Positions 56,311-64,000 of a stretch of DNA of 64,000 bases are shown here, in pieces. The DNA lies in the NCBI RefSeq assembly GCF_900044055.2, contig NZ_FCOX02000036.1, positions 27,423-91,422 on the forward strand, written 5' to 3'. The translations under genes were made by a program, and so were the position numbers. The notes beneath the pieces were generated by a model, which saw nothing but the letters and a program-made list of their open reading frames with translations, was not told the origin of the DNA and did not search any database. The stretch comes from Caballeronia calidae (lineage in GTDB: Bacteria > Pseudomonadota > Gammaproteobacteria > Burkholderiales > Burkholderiaceae). How positions within the stretch are numbered: position 1 is the stretch's first letter; every line of letters starts with the position of its first letter.

Positions 56311-57906
56311 ATGCGCCTGAAATTCTTCGCCGCGGCTGCGGCGGCTGCCATGCTCGCCGCGCCGACGCTCGCGATGTCGAAGCCGCTCACCGTCTGCACC
56401 GAATCGAGCCCGGACGGCTTCGATGTCGTGCAATTCAATTCGCTCGTGACGACGAACGCGTCCGCGGACGTCATCTTCAACACGCTCGTCTCTTACGACG
56501 AAGCCGCGAAGAAGGTCGCGCCCTCGCTCGCGGAAAAGTGGGACGTGAGCGGCGATGGCCTGACCTACACGTTCCATCTGCGTCCGAACGTTCAGTTCCA
56601 GACGACCGATTACTTCAAGCCGACGCGCCCGCTCAATGCGGATGACGTCGTCTTCACGTTCTCGCGCATGCTCGACGACACGAATCCGTGGCACAAGATC
56701 GCGGGCGCGAGCGGCTTTCCGCACGCGCAGTCGATGGGCCTCGTGAAGCTCATCAAGGCCGTATCGAAAGTCGATGACCATACCGTGAAATTCGAGCTCA
56801 ACGAGCCGAACGCGACCTTCGTGCCGATTCTCACGATGGGCTTCGCGTCGATCTATTCATCGGAATACGCAGACAAGCTGCTGAAGGCGAACCAGCAAAC
56901 CGATCTGAACAGCAAGCCGGTCGGCACCGGTCCGTTCGTGCTGAAGAGCTACACGAAGGATTCGGTGATCCGCTACGACGTCAATCCGTCGTACTGGGGC
57001 GCGAAGCCGAAAATCGATCGCCTGATTTATGCGATCACGCCGGATGCGTCCGTGCGCGCGCAGAAGATCAAGGCGGGCGAATGCCAGATCGCGCTGTCGC
57101 CGAAGCCGCAGGACGTGCTCGACGCGAAGAAGGACAAGTCGCTGAAAGTGAGCGAAGCACCCGCGTTCATGACCGCGTTCGTCGCGCTCAACACGCAGAA
57201 GAAGCCGCTCGACAATCCGAAGGTGCGTCAGGCGATCAACATGGCGTTCGATCGCACGACCTACATGAAGACCGTGTTCGACAATACGGGCACGCCCGCC
57301 GTGAATCCGTATCCGCCGAATACGTGGAGCTATGACAAGAGCATCGCGGCGTACAAGTACTCATCGGCGGATGCGAAGAAGCTGCTCGCCGATGCGGGCT
57401 TCCCGAACGGCTTCGACACGACGATCTGGGTGCGCCCGAACGGCAGCGTGCTGAATCCGAATCCGAAGGCCGGCGCCGAGTTGCTGCAGGCCGACCTCGC
57501 GAAGATCGGCGTGAAGGCGCAGGTGAAAGTGATCGAATGGGGCGAGCTGATCAAGGAAGCCAAGCAAGGACAGCACGACATGCTGTTCATGGGCTGGGCC
57601 GGCGATAACGGCGACCCGGACAACTACATGTCGCCGCTCTTCAGTTGCAATGCGGTGAAGTCGGGCATCAACTTCGCGCGCTACTGCGACAGCCAGCTCG
57701 ACAAGCTCATCGCCGACGGCAAATCGACGGCCGATGTCGCGAAGCGCACGAAGGCGTATGTCGACGCGCAGAAGATCATCCACGATCAGGCGCTGTGGAT
57801 TCCGCTCGTGTATCCGACGGCCGCCGCGCTGACGCGCGCGAACGTCAGCGGTTACAACGTGAGCCCGTTCGGGCGCGTGAACTTCGGCGCTGTTTCCGTG
57901 CAGTGA
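56311..57906 (+). CDS. ABC transporter substrate-binding protein, oligopeptide/dipeptide type (family 5)
   Basis: The protein has 531 residues; the ATG at 56311 is preceded by GGGAGA and followed by a signal peptide (MRLKFFAAAAAAAMLAAPTL, cleavage after AMS/LAM near residue 22). The SBP_bac_5 fold is visible: SKPLTVCTESSPDGFDVVQF, LAEKWDVSGDGLTYTFHLRP and, near the C-terminus, GWAGDNGDPDNYMSPLF. Such proteins bind di- or oligopeptides, or haem/nickel complexes. This one resembles the DppA branch. No permease genes lie next to it, so it probably works with a transporter encoded elsewhere. Confidence 0.9.
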   Translation: MRLKFFAAAAAAAMLAAPTLAMSKPLTVCTESSPDGFDVVQFNSLVTTNASADVIFNTLVSYDEAAKKVAPSLAEKWDVSGDGLTYTFHLRPNVQFQTTDYFKPTRPLNADDVVFTFSRMLDDTNPWHKIAGASGFPHAQSMGLVKLIKAVSKVDDHTVKFELNEPNATFVPILTMGFASIYSSEYADKLLKANQQTDLNSKPVGTGPFVLKSYTKDSVIRYDVNPSYWGAKPKIDRLIYAITPDASVRAQKIKAGECQIALSPKPQDVLDAKKDKSLKVSEAPAFMTAFVALNTQKKPLDNPKVRQAINMAFDRTTYMKTVFDNTGTPAVNPYPPNTWSYDKSIAAYKYSSADAKKLLADAGFPNGFDTTIWVRPNGSVLNPNPKAGAELLQADLAKIGVKAQVKVIEWGELIKEAKQGQHDMLFMGWAGDNGDPDNYMSPLFSCNAVKSGINFARYCDSQLDKLIADGKSTADVAKRTKAYVDAQKIIHDQALWIPLVYPTAAALTRANVSGYNVSPFGRVNFGAVSVQ

Positions 57907-57912
57907 GTCAAC

Positions 57913-58986
57913 TCAGGCCGGCGTGAAGCGGATCACGCCGTCGTCGCCGGTCTGACGCTTCAACGTGCCATCGAGCCAAAGCAGATTCAGGTGCGCGAGC
58001 GCTTCGCCGAGCGCGAACGTCATCTGGTGAATGTCGAGCTTGCGCTTGAACATGATCGGCACGATATCGGCGGCGCTGCACGGCTTTTGCGCGCACGCGT
58101 CGCGCACTTCCGCGAGCCGCGCGCGATGATGCTCCCGTAATTGCCCGATACGCGTCTGCACGCCGCGAAACGGCTTGCCGTGCGAAGGGAACGCGAGCGT
58201 ATCGGCGGGCATCGACTCGTAGCGGCCGAGCGATTCCAGATACAACGCGAGCGGATTGCCTTCCGGCTCGACCGCGAACACCGATACGTTCGTCGAAATG
58301 CGCGGCAACACCATGTCGCCGGAGATGAGCAGCTTGTCGGCGGCACAGAACAGCGCGCTATGTTCCGGCGAATGGCCGTAGCCCGACACCACTTCCCAAT
58401 CGCGTCCGCCGATACGGATGACATCGCCATTGCGAATACGGCGATATTCAGCGGGAATCGAAGGCACGAGCGTCGGGTAATAGCTGTCGCGCTTGCGCAG
58501 CGCGTCGAGCGAGGATTCGTCCGTCAGGCCGTGCGCCGCGAAATGCGCCGCCGCCCGCTCGCCGCCCGCGTTGGAGCCGTCGCCGGCGGCCATCACGCGG
58601 CCCATCGCGTATTCGCCGAGCGAAATCCACAGGCGCACGTTCCAGCGATGCTTGTCGCCGCCCTTGCAGAGCCAGTCGGCCAGGCCCAGATGATCCGGGT
58701 GGCAATGCGTGACGATCACGCGCAGCACTGGCAGGCCGTCGAGCAGGGTGTCGAACACGCGCTCCCAGTTCGCGCGGATCGTGTCGCTCGAAATGCCGCA
58801 ATCGACGATGCTCCAGCCCTTTACGCCGTCGATTTCGTCGCGCAGCAGCCAGAGATTGATGTGATCGAGCGCGAACGGCAGCGGCATGCGCAGCCAGAAA
58901 ACGCCCGGCGCCACTTCCATGACGCCGCCCGATTCCGGCAATGCATCCGCGAAAACATAGTCGAGCTGGTGTTCGAGTGCGTTCAT
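57913..58986 (-). CDS. MBL-fold metallo-hydrolase
   Basis: The 357-residue enzyme has the metal motif VTHCHPDHLGLADWL (HxHxDH, about residues 92-98), a further His in SGYGHSPEHSALF and Asp/His ligands in LLISGDMVLPRI. The C-terminal winged-helix-like region (MFKRKLDIHQMTFALGEALA) is seen in MBL proteins of the LACTB2/RNase Z-like group. Hydrolase substrates vary (thioesters, RNA, lactones). The gene is divergent from the LiuR-like regulator, which suggests a role in branched-chain amino acid or fatty acid catabolism, but the substrate is open. Confidence 0.85.
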   Translation of the reverse strand: MNALEHQLDYVFADALPESGGVMEVAPGVFWLRMPLPFALDHINLWLLRDEIDGVKGWSIVDCGISSDTIRANWERVFDTLLDGLPVLRVIVTHCHPDHLGLADWLCKGGDKHRWNVRLWISLGEYAMGRVMAAGDGSNAGGERAAAHFAAHGLTDESSLDALRKRDSYYPTLVPSIPAEYRRIRNGDVIRIGGRDWEVVSGYGHSPEHSALFCAADKLLISGDMVLPRISTNVSVFAVEPEGNPLALYLESLGRYESMPADTLAFPSHGKPFRGVQTRIGQLREHHRARLAEVRDACAQKPCSAADIVPIMFKRKLDIHQMTFALGEALAHLNLLWLDGTLKRQTGDDGVIRFTPA

Positions 58987-59031
58987 TCGGTCCCTGCCTC
59001 CGGGTTTGCGCCGCGTTGCAATTTGGCGAAG

Positions 59032-59062
59032 TTGACGATAACGTAAACGTCCATTCTAACGT
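59032..59062 (+). promoter_or_regulatory. MerR-type promoter with 19-base spacer upstream of liuR
   Basis: TTGACG, 19 bases, TAACGT. The spacer contains the AT-rich partly palindromic sequence ATAACGTAAACGTCCATT. A lengthened 19-base spacer with the operator between -35 and -10 is a hallmark of promoters controlled by MerR-family regulators, so this probably autoregulates the next gene. Confidence 0.5.
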
Positions 59063-59092
59063 TGAACGCGCAATCTGCGCTGCCGGCCCGCG

Positions 59093-59515
59093 ATGACTCA
59101 ACCGACGCATTACACGATCACCGAACTGGCGCGCGAGTTCGACATCACGCCGCGCGCCATCCGCTTCTACGAAGACCAGGGCCTGCTCGCGCCGAAGCGC
59201 GAAGGTGCGAACGGCCTGAGGCGCGTGTATTCGCCGCGCGACCGCACGCGGCTGAAACTCACGCTGCGCGGCAAGCGGCTCGGCTTCACGCTGTCGGAAA
59301 TTCGCACGCTGCTCGATCTCTATGATTCGCCCACCGGCACGGCCACGCAGTTGCAGGCTTTCGTGGATACGATCGCCGCGCACCGCGAAGTGCTCGAGCG
59401 TCAACGGGAAGACCTGAACACGACGCTGGCCGAACTTGCCGCGTATGAGGAGCAAGGCCGAGCGCTAATCGCAGCAGGAACGGAAAGGCGCGCGCGCAAA
59501 CCCAAAGCGGCATGA
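59093..59515 (+). CDS. MerR family regulator, LiuR-like
   Basis: The protein has 140 residues. A MerR winged-helix DNA-binding domain at the N-terminus (YTITELAREFDITPRAIRFY, then EDQGLLAPKR) is followed by a coiled coil (about residues 85-125) and a short tail without the metal-binding Cys of MerR/ZntR. This is the pattern of LiuR, which senses branched-chain acyl-CoA intermediates and controls leucine/isoleucine degradation in proteobacteria. It is followed by aceK, carbonic anhydrase and a thiolase. Confidence 0.85.
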   Translation: MTQPTHYTITELAREFDITPRAIRFYEDQGLLAPKREGANGLRRVYSPRDRTRLKLTLRGKRLGFTLSEIRTLLDLYDSPTGTATQLQAFVDTIAAHREVLERQREDLNTTLAELAAYEEQGRALIAAGTERRARKPKAA

Positions 59516-59547
59516 CGTGACTTCCACACACGAAGCGCAGGGCCGAC

Positions 59548-61350
59548 ATGAATCATTTCCCCAAGCTGCTCTCGTCGCAAATCGGCTTCGATGTCGCCAA
59601 GACGATACTCGAAGGCTTCGAGCATCATTACCGTGTGTTCCGCGAAGCCGCGGTCAGGGCGAAGGATCTGTTCGAGCACGGCGAATGGCTCGCGCTGCAG
59701 CAGCTCGCGCGCGACCGCATCGCGTCGTATGACGAACGTGTCGCGGAATGCGTGGCGCAGCTCGAAGACGAATACGACGCCGAGAACATCGACGACGACG
59801 TGTGGCAGCAGATCAAGCTGCATTACATCGGCTTGCTGACGACGCACCGGCAGCCGGAATGCGCGGAAACGTTCTTCAACTCGGTGTGCTGCAAGATCCT
59901 GCATCGCTCGTACTTCAACAACGATTTCATCTTCGTGCGGCCGGCCATCTCGACCGAGTACATCGAGAACGACGAACCCGCCGCGAAACCCACGTATCGC
60001 GCGTATTACCCCGAGAGAGACGGTCTCGCCGCGACGCTCGAGCGCATCGTCACGAACTTTCAGCTGGAACCGCCGTTCGAGGACCTGCCGCGCGACGTGC
60101 AATGCGTGATGCAGTCGCTGCGCGATGCCTTCGGCGATCTCAGGCCCGCGCCGAACTTCCAGATTCACGTGCTTTCGTCGCTGTTTTTCCGGAACAAGGC
60201 GGCGTATATCGTCGGGCGCATCATCAACGGCGACGCACTGCTGCCCTTCGCCATCGCGGTGCGGCACACGTCGCCGCGCCTGCTCGCGCTCGATACCGTG
60301 CTGCTGTCGCGCGAGCAGGTGCTCATCATCTTCAGCTTCTCGCACTCGTATTTTCTCGTCGACATGGAAGTGCCGTCCGCGTACGTGCAGTTCCTGCGCA
60401 CCATCATGCCGCGCAAGCCGAAGGCCGAAATTTATACGTCGGTGGGCTTGCAAAAGCAGGGCAAGAACGATTTTTATCGCGACTTGCTGCACCATCTGTC
60501 GCACTCGAGCGACAAGTTCATCGTCGCGCCGGGGATCAAGGGGCTCGTGATGATCGTCTTCACGCTGCCTTCGTTTCCGTACGTGTTCAAGCTCATCAAG
60601 GACGCGTTCCCGCCGCCGAAGGAAACCACGCGACAGAAGATCCAGGACAAGTACCTGCTCGTGAAGCGTCATGATCGTCTGGGACGCATGGCCGATACGC
60701 TCGAATATTCGAGCGTCGCGCTGCCCGTCGGGCGCCTCGACGACGCGCTCATCCGCGAGCTGAAAAAGGAAGCGCCTTCGATGATCGAGTACGAAGGCGA
60801 CAATCTCGTCATCAAGCACGTGTATATCGAGCGCCGCATGGTGCCGCTCAATCTCTTTCTGCAGAACGCGAGCGCCGACGAAATCGATCACGGCATCAAA
60901 GAGTATGGCGATGCGATCAAACAATTGATCCAGGCCAACATCTTCCCCGGCGACATGCTGTACAAGAACTTCGGCGTGACGCGGCACGGTCGCGTCGTGT
61001 TTTACGACTACGATGAAATCGAGTATCTGACCGATTGCAACGTGCGCCGCGTGCCGCCGCCGCGCTTCGAAGAGGACGAGTTGTCGGGCGAACCGTGGTA
61101 TACCGTCGGGCCGCACGATATCTTTCCTGAAACGTACGGCACATTTCTGCTCGGCGATCCACGCGTGCGCGACGCGTTCATGCGCCATCACGCGGATTTT
61201 TTCGATCCCGCGCTCTGGCAGCATCACAAGGAACAACTGCTGCGCGGCGAACTCGCCGATTTCTTTCCCTATGACCGGGACGTCCGATTCTGCATCCGCT
61301 ATCCGGAGCGGTTCGCGAAGCCCGGCCGACCGGATGCGCGTGCCGCCTGA
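59548..61350 (+). CDS. aceK: Isocitrate dehydrogenase kinase/phosphatase
   Basis: The 600-residue bifunctional enzyme phosphorylates and dephosphorylates isocitrate dehydrogenase, diverting isocitrate to the glyoxylate bypass. Typical AceK segments are IGFDVAKTILEGFEHHYRVF near the N-terminus, ETTRQKIQDKYLLVKRHDRL (ATP-binding region), YKNFGVTRHGRVVFYDYDEI (catalytic loop and Asp) and CIRYPERF near the end. The glyoxylate-cycle genes aceA/aceB are not in the window; instead it is next to liuR, consistent with acetyl-CoA-producing catabolism under LiuR control. Confidence 0.96.
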   Translation: MNHFPKLLSSQIGFDVAKTILEGFEHHYRVFREAAVRAKDLFEHGEWLALQQLARDRIASYDERVAECVAQLEDEYDAENIDDDVWQQIKLHYIGLLTTHRQPECAETFFNSVCCKILHRSYFNNDFIFVRPAISTEYIENDEPAAKPTYRAYYPERDGLAATLERIVTNFQLEPPFEDLPRDVQCVMQSLRDAFGDLRPAPNFQIHVLSSLFFRNKAAYIVGRIINGDALLPFAIAVRHTSPRLLALDTVLLSREQVLIIFSFSHSYFLVDMEVPSAYVQFLRTIMPRKPKAEIYTSVGLQKQGKNDFYRDLLHHLSHSSDKFIVAPGIKGLVMIVFTLPSFPYVFKLIKDAFPPPKETTRQKIQDKYLLVKRHDRLGRMADTLEYSSVALPVGRLDDALIRELKKEAPSMIEYEGDNLVIKHVYIERRMVPLNLFLQNASADEIDHGIKEYGDAIKQLIQANIFPGDMLYKNFGVTRHGRVVFYDYDEIEYLTDCNVRRVPPPRFEEDELSGEPWYTVGPHDIFPETYGTFLLGDPRVRDAFMRHHADFFDPALWQHHKEQLLRGELADFFPYDRDVRFCIRYPERFAKPGRPDARAA

Positions 61351-61380
61351 CGCGCGCGCGTCCTGCTTTGACCATCGATC

Positions 61381-62172
61381 ATGAACCACACCGACGACAA
61401 CAACGAAACCCCGAATCCGCTCGCCCATCTCTTCGCGAACAACCAGAACTGGGTCGAGCGCAAGCTGGCCGAAGACGCCGAGTTCTTCCAGCGTCTCGCG
61501 CATCAGCAGGCGCCCGAATATCTGTGGATCGGCTGCTCGGATTCGCGCGTGCCGGCGAACCAGATCATCGGCTTGCCGCCGGGCGAGGTGTTCGTGCACA
61601 GAAACATCGCGAACGTGGTCGTGCACTCGGATCTCAACTGTCTGTCCGTGATCCAGTTCGCCGTCGATCTGCTGAAGGTGAAGCACATCATGGTCGTCGG
61701 CCATTACGGCTGCTCGGGCGTGGGCGCGGCGCTCGTCGGGCGGCGTGTCGGCCTCGCCGATAACTGGCTGCGCCATGTCGAGGACGTGCGCGAAAAGCAC
61801 GCCGCGCTCCTCGAAGACTGGCCGATCGGCGACGCGCGGCATCGCCGGCTCGTGGAGCTGAACACGATCGAACAGACCATCAACGTGTGCCGCACGACCA
61901 TCGTCAACGATGCATGGGCGCGCGGACAGGAACTCACCGTGCACGGCTGGACCTACGGCGTGCACGATGGCCGCTTGCGCAACATGGGCATGATGATCGG
62001 CGCATCGGACGAGATCGATCCGGTGTATCAGTCGTGCATCGCCGCGATGAGCCGCAGCGGCGCGCATTCCGCCGAAAACGATGTCCTCGCCTCCGATGCG
62101 GCGCTTGCCGCTCGCATGGGCGATGTTCCCGAAGTCATCAAAGGCGTCATCAAGGAGCTGAAACATGAGTGA
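61381..62172 (+). CDS. can: Beta-class carbonic anhydrase
   Basis: The 263-residue enzyme interconverts CO2 and bicarbonate. Zinc ligands and the catalytic dyad are visible in WIGCSDSRVPANQ (Cys, Asp and Arg, about residues 55-60) and VGHYGCSGVGAAL (His and Cys, about 109-112). The stop overlaps the following thiolase start by 8 bases (ATGAGTGA). Bicarbonate is needed by carboxylases such as methylcrotonyl-CoA carboxylase in leucine breakdown, which fits the LiuR context. Confidence 0.94.
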   Translation: MNHTDDNNETPNPLAHLFANNQNWVERKLAEDAEFFQRLAHQQAPEYLWIGCSDSRVPANQIIGLPPGEVFVHRNIANVVVHSDLNCLSVIQFAVDLLKVKHIMVVGHYGCSGVGAALVGRRVGLADNWLRHVEDVREKHAALLEDWPIGDARHRRLVELNTIEQTINVCRTTIVNDAWARGQELTVHGWTYGVHDGRLRNMGMMIGASDEIDPVYQSCIAAMSRSGAHSAENDVLASDAALAARMGDVPEVIKGVIKELKHE

Positions 62173-63358
62173 GACACAGAACGATCCGGTCGTCATCGTC
62201 GCGGCGGCGCGCACGCCGATGGCGGCGTTCCAGGGCGATTTCGCCGCGTTGACCGCACCGCAACTCGGCGCGGCGGCGATTCGCGCGGCGGTCGAGCGCG
62301 CGGGCCTGGCTCCCGAGCAGGTCGGCGAAGCCATCATGGGCTGCGTGCTGCCCGCGGGACAAGGCCAGGCGCCCGCGCGTCAGGCTGCGCTCGGCGCCGG
62401 CTTGCCGCTTTCCACCGGCTGCACGACGATCAACAAGATGTGCGGCTCCGGCATGCGCGCCGCGATGTTCGCGCACGACATGCTGCTCGCGGGCTCTGCG
62501 GATGTGATCGTCGCGGGCGGCATGGAAAGCATGACGAATGCGCCGTATCTGCTGCCGAAGGCGCGCGGCGGCATGCGCATGGGGCATGGTCAGGTGCTCG
62601 ATCACATGTTCCTCGACGGGCTCGAGGACGCGTATGAGAAAGGCCGCCTGATGGGCACGTTCGCGGAGCAATGCGCTTCGTCGTATGCGTTCTCGCGCGA
62701 GTCGCAGGATGCGTTCGCGGTCGAATCGCTGCAGCGTGCGAAACGCGCGAACGATGACGGCTCGTTCAAGTGGGAGATCGCGCCGGTAACGGTGCAGGGC
62801 AGGAAAGGCGATACCGTCGTCGAGCGCGACGAACAGCCGTTCAAGGCCAACATCGAGAAGATTCCGTCACTCAAGCCTGCCTTTGCGAAAGACGGGACGG
62901 TGACAGCGGCGAATTCGTCATCGATTTCGGATGGCGCCGCAGCGCTCGTGATGATGCGCGAATCGACAGCGAAGCGGCTCGGCGTGAAGCCGGTTGCGCG
63001 CGTCGTCGGGCACAGCACGTTCGCGCAGCAGCCCGCGCTTTTCACGACGGCGCCCGTCGGCGCGATCAGCAAGCTCTTCGAGAAGAACGGCTGGCGCGCG
63101 GGCGATGTCGATCTGTACGAGATCAACGAAGCGTTCGCCGTGGTGACGATGGCCGCGATGCGCGAGCATGATCTGCCGCACGACAAGGTCAATGTGAATG
63201 GCGGTGCGTGTGCGCTCGGGCATCCGATCGGGGCGTCGGGGGCGCGGATTCTGGTGACGTTGATCGGGGCGTCGAAGGCGCGCGGGTTGAAGCGTGGCGT
63301 CGCGAGCCTGTGTATTGGCGGAGGGGAGGCTACGGCGATGGGGGTGGAACTGGTTTAA
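62165..63358 (+). CDS. Acetyl-CoA C-acetyltransferase (thiolase II)
   Basis: The 397-residue thiolase contains the acyl-accepting Cys in TTINKMCGSGMRAAMF (about residue 91), the His of GHPIGASGARILV (about 353) and the second Cys in GVASLCIGGGEATAMG (about 382). It joins or splits acetyl-CoA and acetoacetyl-CoA. The gene overlaps can by 8 bases. Together with liuR and aceK it belongs to an acyl-CoA catabolic group; a PHA-synthesis role (PhaA-like) cannot be excluded by sequence alone. Confidence 0.92.
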   Translation: MSETQNDPVVIVAAARTPMAAFQGDFAALTAPQLGAAAIRAAVERAGLAPEQVGEAIMGCVLPAGQGQAPARQAALGAGLPLSTGCTTINKMCGSGMRAAMFAHDMLLAGSADVIVAGGMESMTNAPYLLPKARGGMRMGHGQVLDHMFLDGLEDAYEKGRLMGTFAEQCASSYAFSRESQDAFAVESLQRAKRANDDGSFKWEIAPVTVQGRKGDTVVERDEQPFKANIEKIPSLKPAFAKDGTVTAANSSSISDGAAALVMMRESTAKRLGVKPVARVVGHSTFAQQPALFTTAPVGAISKLFEKNGWRAGDVDLYEINEAFAVVTMAAMREHDLPHDKVNVNGGACALGHPIGASGARILVTLIGASKARGLKRGVASLCIGGGEATAMGVELV

Positions 63359-63404
63359 TTGGGTTGAGCCGGTCCGTGCGTTGTGCGCCGGGCCGGCGTT
63401 GCTG

Positions 63405-63791
63405 TCAGTCGAAGGGGTTGATCAACTTGACGCCCACCTTCTCGAAATCCCTGACGTTGCGTGTAACGATTGTCAGTCCATGCGAAATCGCCGTCGCGGC
63501 GATGAGCTTGTCCAAAGCCGGTTCAGGATGCTGAGCACAGATCGTCCCCCACAGCTCACTTATTTCCTTGCTGACGGGCAGGATATTTTCCTCGTATTCG
63601 CGCAAAACACCTTTCAACCACGATTCGATTGTGGCGGCCTGCACCGCGTCGCCTCTGCGACGAAGCCGCTCGACGCCGCGGCGAAGCTCCCCGACGGTAA
63701 TCGCGGAGAGATGAATCTCATGCTTATGGAGCGAGGCCTGACGGAAGAAGGCGCGAACACCCCGATTCGCGCGCTGCAGCCTTCTAAACAC
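63405..63791 (-). pseudogene. PIN-domain toxin (VapC/FitB-like), N-terminally truncated
   Basis: The frame encodes 128 residues from a GTG at 63791, with an in-frame stop two codons upstream. The PIN-domain middle and C-terminal acidic residues are present (AITVGELRRGVE, ALDKLIAATAISHG, VTRNVRDFEKVG). The N-terminal segment with the first catalytic Asp (DTN motif, normally within the first 10 residues) is missing. It begins at what would be about residue 12 of an intact protein, directly beside an IS630-type transposase. Most likely the insertion removed the start and the upstream antitoxin. It is probably inactive. Confidence 0.75.
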
Positions 63792-63797
63792 AGCGTC

Positions 63798-64000
63798 TTA
63801 AATAATGCAGCATAATCTATGTAGAACCTTGTTTGGTCTAACCCAGTGTCGGAAACAGGCCTCGACGGCCTTGAGGACTTCGAGGAGCGTTGCGAAGTAG
63901 CGGTTATGTAATGCCAGACGCCTTGTCAGCTTCCAGACACGCTCGATCGGCGCCAGTTGCGGACTATATGGCGGCAGAAACAGCAAAGTCAGGTGCCGTC
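63798..64000 (-). mobile_element. IS630-family transposase, C-terminal part (continues beyond window)
   Basis: The C-terminal part of the DDE transposase reads FLPPYSPQLAPIERVWKLTR, typical of IS630 with the catalytic Glu in IERVW. The frame is open to base 64000, so the element continues outside. Its stop codon at 63798-63800 is only 6 bases from the truncated PIN gene, marking the element boundary. No inverted repeat end could be delimited with confidence. Confidence 0.8.

Overview
The window looks like chromosomal DNA of a Burkholderiaceae bacterium, most likely Paraburkholderia or Caballeronia. The evidence is very high GC content, a PhaM-type PHA-granule protein, a split cobalamin-dependent methionine synthase, DUF3567/DUF1840/DUF2844/DUF3443 proteins, and a betaproteobacterial flhDC-motAB-che cluster. 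The genus assignment is inferred from gene content and style. I saw no tRNA, rRNA or CRISPR array.

Layout. 1-4.6 kb: phaM (cut by the window edge) and a minus-strand catabolic group (enoyl-CoA hydratase family, branched-chain-type periplasmic binding protein, fumarylacetoacetase family) with a divergent IclR regulator. 4.7-18.5 kb: housekeeping genes (DUF3108 protein, alpha/beta hydrolase, DUF3567, metH in two genes, DUF1840, argS, SPOR-domain protein, dsbA, SDR) and a DUF3443/DUF2844 pair. 18.7-30.9 kb: a long minus-strand motility and chemotaxis block, read as flhD-flhC-motA-motB-cheY-cheA-cheW-MCP-cheR-cheD-cheB-cheY-cheZ, with a sigma28 promoter before motA. 31.6-39.7 kb: a GT4 glycosyltransferase, aquaporin Z, a HAD phosphatase, a BadF-type kinase, tag, two tandem paralogous unknown genes, rpsU and an aldo/keto reductase.

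40.0-54.8 kb is the most unusual part. A 2,452-residue protein made almost entirely of about 305 octapeptide repeats is preceded by a near-perfect sigma28 (FliA) promoter. It is followed by a TPR/GT41 (SPINDLY/OGT-like) glycosyltransferase, a methyltransferase-GT9 fusion, flagellin fliC (with its own sigma28 promoter), fliD and fliT. A consensus sigma28 promoter overlaps the fliT stop codon and is followed about 60 bases later by an intrinsic terminator, which suggests a small FliA-dependent RNA. My reading is that the giant repeat protein belongs to the late flagellar regulon and may be a surface or flagellum-associated, possibly O-glycosylated, protein. Promoter and context support the regulon link; function and export route are inference.

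54.9-64 kb: a Ca2+/cation antiporter, an oligopeptide-type binding protein, an MBL-fold hydrolase divergent from a LiuR-like MerR regulator, then aceK, a beta-carbonic anhydrase and a thiolase in one direction. The window ends in a PIN-domain toxin remnant without its N-terminus, abutting an IS630-type transposase that runs off the edge.
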